A program made the position numbers and the translations under genes. Below, piece by piece: positions 1 through 4,716 of a stretch of DNA of 5,912 nucleotides (position 1 is the stretch's first letter; each line of letters begins with the position of its first letter). The stretch lies in the NCBI GenBank assembly GCA_030612095.1, contig JAUWOO010000109.1, positions 1-5,912 of the forward strand. Direction: 5' to 3'. Origin of the DNA: Thermoplasmatota archaeon. Lineage in GTDB: Archaea > Thermoplasmatota > E2 > DHVEG-1. The notes beneath the pieces are model-generated. The model searched no databases. It saw only the letters and a list, made by a program, of their open reading frames with translations, and had not been told where the DNA came from.

Positions 1-854
1 TACTTGGCGCTGGTTTGAACATTATACTAGATCCAATCCTCATCTATGTTCTTGACATGGGTATTGCAGGCGCTGCTTGGGCCACAGTAATATCACTGGC
101 AATTACATCAATCATCATGCTAAACTGGCTGCTTTTCAAAAGGGATACATACGTATCATTCAAATTCAGTGATTTCAAGTTCGATAAATCAATTATCAAG
201 GACATTTTTAGAGTTGGACTTCCTTCTTCATTTTCACAACTTTCCATGTCAATTACTATGATCATTATGAACATCATAATAGTAATGGTGAGCAGCACTG
301 ATGGCGTAGCAATCTATTCTACGGGATGGCGGGTGGCAAGTATGGCTGTCCTGCCCATAATGGGTGTTGCTACTGCCTTAATTTCAGTGAGCGGAGCTGC
401 TTTTGGTTCAAACTCATTTAATAAGGTAAACATTTCTTACCACTATGCAATAAAAATTGGTCTTGCAATAGAGACAATTATTGCTGTTTTAACATTCGTT
501 TTCGCACCTCAGATAGCTGCAGTATTCACACAGTCTGAAAGTGCAGCACATATTGCACCCGACCTGATAATTTTTCTTAGGATAATCGCCCTTTTCTACC
601 CGATGATATCATTTGGCATGCTTTCTTCCGCAGTATTCCAAGGAATGGGAAAGGGAGTAAATGCATTGATTATAACAATTTTACGAACAGTTATCTTGAC
701 TCCTTTATTCGCCGTTTTATTTGCTTTCAATCTAAATTTAGGATTAATTGGAGTCTGGTGGGGCGTAGTTGCAGCAAATATTATCGGTCCAGTGATAGCA
801 TTCTCATGGGCTAGATTGTATATAACAAGACTAACAAAAACAAAGATGCGTTAG
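1..854 (+). CDS. MATE-family multidrug/cation antiporter, 5' end cut off by the window
   Basis: This is the C-terminal part (about 284 residues) of an integral membrane efflux protein that exports drugs or organic cations in exchange for Na+ or H+. The reading frame is open to the window edge from base 3, so the TTG at base 15 is internal and not a start. Full-length MATE proteins have about 450 residues, so roughly 170 N-terminal residues are missing. Family signatures seen: LNIILDPI followed by MGIAGAAWATVIS at the end of the first six-helix lobe, the GLPSSFSQ entry into the second lobe, and the late segment with FQGMGKG then LRTVILTPLF. Most of the protein is hydrophobic helices, with a short basic tail (RLTKTKMR). 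The stop is TAG at 852-854 and a strong hairpin follows 48 bp later. Substrate cannot be predicted. The family assignment is secure. Confidence 0.95.
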   Translation, partial: LGAGLNIILDPILIYVLDMGIAGAAWATVISLAITSIIMLNWLLFKRDTYVSFKFSDFKFDKSIIKDIFRVGLPSSFSQLSMSITMIIMNIIIVMVSSTDGVAIYSTGWRVASMAVLPIMGVATALISVSGAAFGSNSFNKVNISYHYAIKIGLAIETIIAVLTFVFAPQIAAVFTQSESAAHIAPDLIIFLRIIALFYPMISFGMLSSAVFQGMGKGVNALIITILRTVILTPLFAVLFAFNLNLGLIGVWWGVVAANIIGPVIAFSWARLYITRLTKTKMR

Positions 855-902
855 GAAATACTTATGAAAACACATCTATTTTGTAATCTTAAGTGACCCC
901 TT

Positions 903-926
903 CCCCTGCATAAAAGGCAGGGGTTT
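903..926 (+). terminator. GC-rich hairpin after the MATE gene
   Basis: A 7-bp perfect stem, CCCCTGC (903-909) with GCAGGGG (917-923), encloses a 7-nt loop and is followed by TTT. It lies 48 bp after the MATE stop and is the strongest G+C island in an AT-rich spacer. The trailing T run is short, which is weak for an archaeal terminator. Its placement between convergent reading frames nevertheless suits transcription termination or 3'-end protection. The 3' arm overlaps the palindrome at 921-932, so the two structures exclude each other in RNA. Confidence 0.5.
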
Positions 927-944
927 AAACCCTAAGTCGACTAG
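921..944. repeat. Consecutive palindromes GGGTTTAAACCC and AGTCGACT
   Basis: A perfect 12-bp palindrome, GGGTTTAAACCC (921-932), is followed after 2 bp by the 8-bp palindrome AGTCGACT (935-942). The latter sits inside the near-palindrome CCTAAGTCGACTAGG (930-944 region), spoiled only by one extra A. The dyads are seen directly. Their function is unknown: a protein binding site or a trace of an element end are both possible. Confidence 0.5.
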
Positions 945-979
945 GAAAAATTCTTAATTTCTAGTATAAATTTCATAAT

Positions 980-1177
980 TTAACTACCAGTTACAGCCAA
1001 GGAGGAATATTTTCTTACCAAATATTTTAGATATCTTTCTTCAATATCAGATCCAGGTACAATCCTAAATCCTAGTTCAATTTGACAAGGAATTTCCTCC
1101 ACTTTAGCCTCTTTGTTATTTGGAAGAACCACCTCTTCCACCTTGCTATTCTTTTCTCCCTGATACATAGTTTTCAA
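980..1177 (-). CDS. Doubtful small hypothetical protein, possibly frameshifted
   Basis: An open frame of 65 codons starts at TTG (1177) or ATG (1168) and ends with TAA at 980-982. I do not recognise the product. It is soluble and charged, with a Lys/Glu-rich first half (KVEEVV, KEAKVEE) and a basic stretch near the end (RYLKYLVRKY). No ribosome binding site fits these starts, and an in-frame TGA lies just upstream. A better start, ATG at 1181-1179, has AAGGA at 1192-1188 and an archaeal TATA box 60-70 bp upstream, but reads in another frame and stops after 11 codons (MVENYVSGRKE). Joining the two frames needs one base removed in the G/A-rich stretch GGGAGAAAAG near 1151-1160. The gene may therefore carry a frameshift, real or from sequencing, or may not be a gene at all. 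Confidence 0.35.
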   Translation of the reverse strand: MKTMYQGEKNSKVEEVVLPNNKEAKVEEIPCQIELGFRIVPGSDIEERYLKYLVRKYSSLAVTGS

Positions 1178-1243
1178 CCATCACTTTTCCTTTTTCACAT
1201 CTATGATGTTAATAGATATCGTGTTACTTTTTATCACTAGCCA

Positions 1244-1251
1244 TATATAAG
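1244..1251 (-). promoter_or_regulatory. Archaeal TATA box (CTTATATA) for the small minus-strand gene
   Basis: Read on the minus strand, CTTATATA matches the archaeal box A consensus YTTAWATA. Transcription would start about 25 bp downstream, near 1220. That leaves a leader of about 40 nt that includes AAGGA (1192-1188) before the ATG at 1181. The core TATATA is symmetric, so plus-strand use towards the 1401 gene cannot be excluded, but that leader would be about 130 nt long. Confidence 0.45.
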
Positions 1252-1400
1252 TATTCTGTGACAAAATGTCAAAATGAAAAAAACATATCATTAAAAACTA
1301 TTGGAATCTTATTTCTTCATTCGAGATTTTCTGAAAAAAGATTTAACCTCACTACAGATTAAGCCAACTTGTAAACAGTAAGCACATTGGAGTTACAATA

Positions 1401-1556
1401 ATGCTTCTTGCCAGTGTCATATGGGGAATGCAAGTCATAGGAATTTTCTTACTTTTCGTAGGAATATATTGCCTATCAAAAAAAAGAGGATTTAAAATAA
1501 TCTTTCAGTTTAGTATCTTCACAATTCTTGGTGGTTTTACACACATCATACATTGA
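1401..1556 (+). CDS. Small hydrophobic protein, 51 residues, two predicted membrane helices
   Basis: ATG at 1401 is preceded by GGAG (1389-1392) with an 8-nt spacer, one of the few clear ribosome binding sites in the window; the stop is TGA at 1554-1556. The product starts MLLASVIWGMQVIG. Two hydrophobic stretches, about residues 3-22 (ending GIFLLFVGIYCL) and 29-50 (IIFQFSIFTILGGFTHII), are separated by the basic turn SKKRGFK. This predicts a helical hairpin with the basic loop in the cytoplasm. It is convergent with the PhzF-family gene and overlaps its 3' end by 11 bp (1546-1556). I recognise no family, and no clear promoter is placed close upstream. It could be a true microprotein or the remnant of a longer membrane gene, because the frame is open upstream only to 1347. 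Confidence 0.5.
   Translation: MLLASVIWGMQVIGIFLLFVGIYCLSKKRGFKIIFQFSIFTILGGFTHIIH
1478..1485 (-). terminator. T8 tract downstream of the PhzF-family gene
   Basis: On the minus strand a run of eight T residues lies about 60 nt past the PhzF stop codon. Runs of U are sufficient for termination by archaeal RNA polymerase, so this is the likely 3' end of the lipoate cluster transcript. No stem is needed or seen. On the plus strand the same bases encode Ser-Lys-Lys-Lys of the 51-residue protein. Confidence 0.5.
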
Positions 1557-2418
1557 TTTCTATTTCCTCAACAATCCTTGCTTTTCCACCAACTTTTACT
1601 TCATCTATGTCTATTTCAACAAATACTCTGCCGGGTCGCCCCATTATATCTCCCTGCTCACATATCAAATTCCTGTCTTTGACTATTTTGTTTTTTAGAA
1701 GATAACTGCAAACAGCACCATTTGCAGTACCGGTGACAGGATCTTCATTTACTCCATAAACTGGTGCAAAATTTCTTGCATGATATGTTGAATCAGATTC
1801 AATAGTATCAAAAGTGAAAAGATGGAAACTACCTACTCCAAACCTACTGCATAGTTTTTTGATTTTTTCAAAATCAGGATTAATTGCCTTAAGAATATCA
1901 AACGATTTTACACACAAAGGTAGGGTAAAAAGTCCAGTTGAAACAATTTGTTTTGGAAGTGAATTATCAATTTCATCCACTGAAATGTTTAATGAATCAG
2001 CAAGTATTGATATATCTAAACATATATCTTTATATCTCGGTGTTGCTTGAGTCATCATTACTCTATCAACAGTTTCATCTGAAAAATAAATGTCTACTGG
2101 TAAAACACCTGATTTTGTCTCCTGAATGATAACCGTGTTAATATTTTGTGAAAAAACTCCTTCCAAAGCCATAGTAAAAAACGTAGCAATTGTTGCATGA
2201 CCACAAAGATCAACCTCAACATCTGGAGAGAGAAATCTTATCTTATAATCCGCCTTTTTACTTGGGAAAACAAACGCGGTCTCCGATACAGACAAAACTT
2301 TAGATATGTGCTTCATCTGCTCGTCAGTTAAATCTGGTGAATCTAAAACTACTCCTGCAGGATTTCCACCCTCAAGAGATTCGGTAAATGCATTGACTGT
2401 CTTAACATTAATTTTCAT
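1546..2418 (-). CDS. PhzF-family isomerase/epimerase-like protein
   Basis: The 290-residue product is full length for the PhzF family, a two-lobed diaminopimelate-epimerase fold whose members isomerise small metabolites, usually as dimers; only a few have known substrates. Conserved elements seen: GGNPAGVV (residues 17-24); SETAFV with the expected catalytic Glu46; RFLSPDVEVDLCGHATIAT (61-79) with His74; RNFAP..GVNEDPVTGTANGA (216-235) with Asp226; and QGDIMGRPGRV (255-265). The active site therefore looks intact. It is last in the cluster, beginning 38 bp after the lplA stop with no good ribosome binding site or TATA box of its own, so it is probably cotranscribed with lplA. A role in lipoate metabolism is only suggested by position, and PhzF genes often sit in unrelated operons. 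No phenazine genes are present. Confidence 0.95.
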   Translation of the reverse strand: MKINVKTVNAFTESLEGGNPAGVVLDSPDLTDEQMKHISKVLSVSETAFVFPSKKADYKIRFLSPDVEVDLCGHATIATFFTMALEGVFSQNINTVIIQETKSGVLPVDIYFSDETVDRVMMTQATPRYKDICLDISILADSLNISVDEIDNSLPKQIVSTGLFTLPLCVKSFDILKAINPDFEKIKKLCSRFGVGSFHLFTFDTIESDSTYHARNFAPVYGVNEDPVTGTANGAVCSYLLKNKIVKDRNLICEQGDIMGRPGRVFVEIDIDEVKVGGKARIVEEIEINV

Positions 2419-2456
2419 AAACTACGTCTTCGCCATACTTACCAATTTATTTTCAC

Positions 2457-3221
2457 TCATCTTCTGTGATTCCAATCCCTTGCAGAGAAACACTCCTTTT
2501 CAAACTTTCTTGTAAGTTCTTTTTCTTCCTCACTAAGTGGTTCTTCGATCAACTCTACGCTAAATTCTTCCTCAAATCCACGCTTCATTGCTTCGGCAAC
2601 ATCCTCGAAACGTATCTCTTTTCCTAAAACATGCTTTATCGACGTAACTCTCTGCTTTACATCTGCTATGAGTTTGTCCTTTATCTTTTCATTTGGCACC
2701 TTGAGAACAGAAAACATTTTGTCAACATCAACATCTGTTAGAACTGTACCATGCTGCAAAACAATCTTTGCTTTTCTTGTCTGAGCGCTTCCAGATATCT
2801 TTTTTCCACCAGTAATGATATCATTGATTGGGACATATTTACTCTCAATTCCTAAATTATCCAATCCTTTCATAACTGCCCCACATATTCTACCATAGCT
2901 CTTCAGTATATTCTTTGGAATCTGTGGATGAGTATCAGGAATTACAATACTATAGGTTAATTCTTCTTCATGAAAAACTGCCCCTCCACCAGTTATTCTC
3001 CTCACGTAATCCACACCAAGTTTTCTGCAGGTATCCAAATCAACCTCTTCTTCTAAGCTTTGAAAATAACCAATCGAAATAGCTGATGGCTCCCATCCAT
3101 AGAACCTTACCGTTGGCGAGACCTTGCCTTCACTACTTGTTACTAATACAGCTCTATCTACTGCCATATTTGTAAAAGCCGTACTAAAATCTGTTTTTAA
3201 TAATCTCCATTGTTCTTTCAT
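2457..3221 (-). CDS. lplA: Lipoate-protein ligase, large (catalytic) subunit LplA
   Basis: This is the catalytic subunit of a two-part lipoate ligase. It activates lipoate (or octanoate) with ATP and transfers it to the lysine of carrier domains such as glycine-cleavage H protein or 2-oxoacid dehydrogenase E2. The 254 residues match the size of the archaeal large subunit (about 260 in Thermoplasma acidophilum) and lack the C-terminal domain of bacterial LplA. Motifs: RRITGGGAVFH (74-84) for lipoyl/adenylate binding; ITGGKKISGSAQ (136-147), with Lys141 in the place of the catalytic Lys of bacterial LplA; and QHGTVL (156-161). The ATG overlaps the lplB stop by 4 bp (3218-3221), which implies translational coupling and equal output of the two subunits. 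The last 25 residues are rich in Glu, Lys and Arg. The identification is secure. Confidence 0.95.
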   Translation of the reverse strand: MKEQWRLLKTDFSTAFTNMAVDRAVLVTSSEGKVSPTVRFYGWEPSAISIGYFQSLEEEVDLDTCRKLGVDYVRRITGGGAVFHEEELTYSIVIPDTHPQIPKNILKSYGRICGAVMKGLDNLGIESKYVPINDIITGGKKISGSAQTRKAKIVLQHGTVLTDVDVDKMFSVLKVPNEKIKDKLIADVKQRVTSIKHVLGKEIRFEDVAEAMKRGFEEEFSVELIEEPLSEEEKELTRKFEKECFSARDWNHRR

Positions 3222-3502
3222 TTTTTACACATCAATATTCCTTCAGCAAGTCCTTCTGCATGCAGACCTATAAACTCAATATTATACCCTTTAATTATTG
3301 AATTTATTTTTTTAATCAAACTTTCTTTCTCAAGTATTGTATTTTTCAGTTCATTCTCCATTGATTCAATTGATTCTTCAGGATAAGCAAAAAAATCTCC
3401 CATTATGTTTATCTTATTGATAGAATTGTTTTTTTCATCATAATCTAAAGATATCTTCAGAAGTTTTCCATTTGGTACTTTGTAAATTGATTTGGATTGC
3501 AT
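3218..3502 (-). CDS. lplB: Lipoate-protein ligase, small subunit LplB (stand-alone C-terminal domain)
   Basis: This 94-residue protein corresponds to the C-terminal accessory domain of bacterial LplA. In archaea it is a separate polypeptide that LplA needs to form lipoyl-adenylate, as established for Thermoplasma acidophilum. Family features seen: KVPNGKLLKISLDYD near the start (8-22), INKINIMGDFFAYPEE (28-43) matching the domain's conserved GDFF..PEE strand-turn, and then a helix of Glu and Lys. The C-terminal part ends with a Gly-rich loop (GLHAEGLAEG). The start is fixed by a TATA box 28 bp upstream that would put the transcript 5' end practically at this ATG, so the mRNA is probably leaderless. 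It lies 49 bp after lipA and overlaps lplA by 4 bp. Confidence 0.9.
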   Translation of the reverse strand: MQSKSIYKVPNGKLLKISLDYDEKNNSINKINIMGDFFAYPEESIESMENELKNTILEKESLIKKINSIIKGYNIEFIGLHAEGLAEGILMCKK

Positions 3503-3525
3503 TTTTTAGATAGAATGTCTTTTCA

Positions 3526-3533
3526 CTTATAAA
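3526..3533 (-). promoter_or_regulatory. TATA box (TTTATAAG) for lplB-lplA
   Basis: On the minus strand TTTATAAG, preceded by purine-rich sequence (GAAGAAA), is a near-consensus archaeal box A inside the lipA-lplB spacer. Its centre lies 28 bp from the lplB ATG. With the usual 25-27 bp between box A and start site, transcription begins within a few bases of the ATG. The ligase genes can thus be expressed without lipA, although read-through from lipA also remains possible. Confidence 0.65.
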
Positions 3534-3551
3534 TTTCTTCTTTTCTCGAAT

Positions 3552-4421
3552 TCAGCAGATTGCTTCTTCCGCGTGATAAGAACTTCGGACAAGCGGCCCT
3601 GATTCTACATGCTTAAAACCCAAGCCCATTGCAGTTTTTTTGAAATCATCAAATTCCTTAGGTGTATAATACTTTTTAATTTCAGCATGATTTCTTGTTG
3701 GCTGCAAATACTGCCCAATTGTTAAAAAATCGACATCTGAATCTCTCAAATCCTGCATCGTCTTTACAATTTGCTCTTTGTTTTCTCCCAAGCCCACCAT
3801 AAAACCAGACTTCGGTCTTACATTTTTGTCAATTTTTTTAATATTTTTCAATACCTCTAAACTTACCTTATAGTTACCTTCGGGCCTTATTTCAGGAAAT
3901 AATTCTTCAGCAACTTCTATATTGTGATTTACAACATCAGGTTTGGAATCGACAACTTTCTTTAACGCTCCCTCACTCCATCTAAAATCGGGAATCAGCA
4001 CTTCAATTTTACAGCTATTGTTTAATTTTTTAATTTCTTTTACTGTATCGTAAAAAACACTAGCACCACCGTCTTCCAAATCATCTCTTGTAACAGAAGT
4101 AATAACTGCATATTTCAAACCTAACTCTTTAACACTCTCTGCAACATCTTTTGGTTCATTTGGATTTAGTGAGAGTGGTACTCCATGCTTTACATTGCAG
4201 TATTTGCAATTTCTTGTGCATATATTACCTAGAATTAAAAAAACAGCGGTTCCGCGACCAAAACATTCTGCGATATTGGGACATCTAGCCTCCTCACAAA
4301 TAGTATGTAACTTAGCTTCTCTTAGCATGGACTTGATTTTAGCAAAATCTGCCCCCCCGCCAATTTTCACCTTTAACCAGTCCGGATGCCGTCTCATAAA
4401 TGCAGTGATAAAAGCATCCAT
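3552..4421 (-). CDS. lipA: Lipoyl synthase LipA (radical SAM)
   Basis: LipA inserts sulfur at C6 and C8 of a protein-bound octanoyl group to make lipoyl, consuming S-adenosylmethionine and its own auxiliary cluster. All iron-sulfur ligands are present: the auxiliary 4Fe-4S cluster motif C42-x4-C47-x5-C53 in CEEARCPNIAEC, the radical SAM motif C68-x3-C72-x2-C75 in CTRNCKYC, and the C-terminal RSSYHA (279-284) whose last Ser ligates the auxiliary cluster. Other family signatures: RHPDWLKVKI (11-20), TSVTRDDLEDGGA (108-120), VVNHNIEV (163-170), KSGFMVGLGE (204-213) and QYLQPTRNHA (237-246). The length of 289 is normal. It is the first gene of the minus-strand cluster and divergent from the restriction-modification gene. 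No ribosome binding site precedes the ATG (sequence AACTATAAATG), and the promoter probably lies among the repeated dyads at 4458-4553. Confidence 0.97.
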   Translation of the reverse strand: MDAFITAFMRRHPDWLKVKIGGGADFAKIKSMLREAKLHTICEEARCPNIAECFGRGTAVFLILGNICTRNCKYCNVKHGVPLSLNPNEPKDVAESVKELGLKYAVITSVTRDDLEDGGASVFYDTVKEIKKLNNSCKIEVLIPDFRWSEGALKKVVDSKPDVVNHNIEVAEELFPEIRPEGNYKVSLEVLKNIKKIDKNVRPKSGFMVGLGENKEQIVKTMQDLRDSDVDFLTIGQYLQPTRNHAEIKKYYTPKEFDDFKKTAMGLGFKHVESGPLVRSSYHAEEAIC

Positions 4422-4457
4422 TTATAGTTATTTTGTTTGAACAACAGAAAACTATGG

Positions 4458-4486
4458 TTAACAGATGTTAAACATCGTATTTGGTC
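4458..4486. promoter_or_regulatory. Putative operator copy A, dyad GATG-TTAAA-CATC
   Basis: This 29-bp element runs TTAAC, AGAT, GTTAAAC, ATC, then GTATTTGGTC. The centre is the inverted repeat GATG/CATC around TTAAA (4464-4476). It is 22/29 identical to copy B and lies 37 bp upstream of the lipA start. Its TTTAAC core on the minus strand could also act as a weak TATA box for lipA. Binding of a regulator is inferred from the symmetry and repetition, not seen. Confidence 0.5.
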
Positions 4487-4492
4487 AATCTA

Positions 4493-4501
4493 TTTTTTTT
4501 T
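4493..4501. promoter_or_regulatory. T9/A9 tract between the two dyads
   Basis: Nine consecutive T residues on the plus strand lie between operator copies A and B. Such tracts bend or stiffen DNA, which would fit a regulatory region with two bound proteins. As a plus-strand terminator it would have no gene to terminate. On the minus strand it is an A tract upstream of lipA. Confidence 0.3.
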
Positions 4502-4520
4502 AATGGAGGGCCATAAAAAC

Positions 4521-4528
4521 TTATTTAA
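4521..4528 (-). promoter_or_regulatory. Candidate TATA box (TTAAATAA) for lipA
   Basis: On the minus strand TTAAATAA directly follows dyad B and resembles archaeal box A. A start site about 26 bp downstream (near 4498) would give lipA a leader of roughly 75 nt that contains dyad A. This is a moderate match only. The alternative is a promoter overlapping dyad A itself. Confidence 0.35.
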
Positions 4529-4553
4529 CCCAAGTTAAACTTGGTATTTGACC
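4525..4553. promoter_or_regulatory. Putative operator copy B, dyad CCAAG-TTAAA-CTTGG
   Basis: The second copy runs TTAAC, CCAA, GTTAAAC, TTG, then GTATTTGACC. It holds a 5-bp inverted repeat, CCAAG/CTTGG, around the same TTAAA (4530-4544). Relative to copy A, two opposite arm pairs changed together (G-C to C-G and T-A to A-T), so symmetry was kept although sequence changed. The copies are 67 bp apart in the same orientation. Confidence 0.5.
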
Positions 4554-4676
4554 CCTTATTCCAAAGATGTTTTGAGCTTTCTACCAAAATGCCTTTTCTT
4601 GACACATTACACTGTTACTATCTAGAGAATAAGAGAAATGATAGGTAAAAGAATTGCCCTAAAGGAGTAAAGGAAA

Positions 4677-4684
4677 TTTATAAA
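4677..4684 (+). promoter_or_regulatory. TATA box (TTTATAAA) for the restriction-modification gene
   Basis: TTTATAAA preceded by AAAGGAAA is an excellent archaeal box A with a purine-rich BRE. Its centre is about 36 bp from the ATG at 4717, so the transcript should begin near 4706 with a leader of about 10 nt and no Shine-Dalgarno site. This supports 4717 as the true start. Confidence 0.65.
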
Positions 4685-4716
4685 TGAGCTATTTCTGTTT
4701 CTTGTTACAGTTCTAA

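Noticed and set aside
44..298. 84-codon frame antisense to the MATE gene.
   Set aside because: It is a shadow of the clearly conserved MATE coding frame, with no family signature or start signals.
1260..1270. Small inverted repeat GACA-AAA-TGTC.
   Set aside because: A 4-bp arm is expected by chance in AT-rich spacer, and there is no second copy.
1814..2515. Three plus-strand frames of 63-78 codons antisense to the PhzF-family and lplA genes.
   Set aside because: The opposite strand carries intact conserved motifs throughout, and these frames lack ribosome sites and recognisable content.
4195..4440. 81-codon plus-strand frame antisense to the start of lipA.
   Set aside because: It mirrors the LipA cysteine-motif region, which is certain coding sequence on the other strand.
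4599..4625. TTGACA followed by TACTAT, like a bacterial sigma-70 promoter.
   Set aside because: The spacing is too short (about 13 bp) and the rest of the window uses archaeal TATA boxes at correct distances.
4684..4716. A 10-codon frame (MSYFCFLLQF) ending in TAA immediately before and in frame with the restriction-modification ATG, with AAAGGA 9 bp upstream.
   Set aside because: Its ATG overlaps the TATA box at 4677-4684, so it would lie upstream of the predicted transcript start. It is more likely chance than a leader peptide or N-terminal extension.
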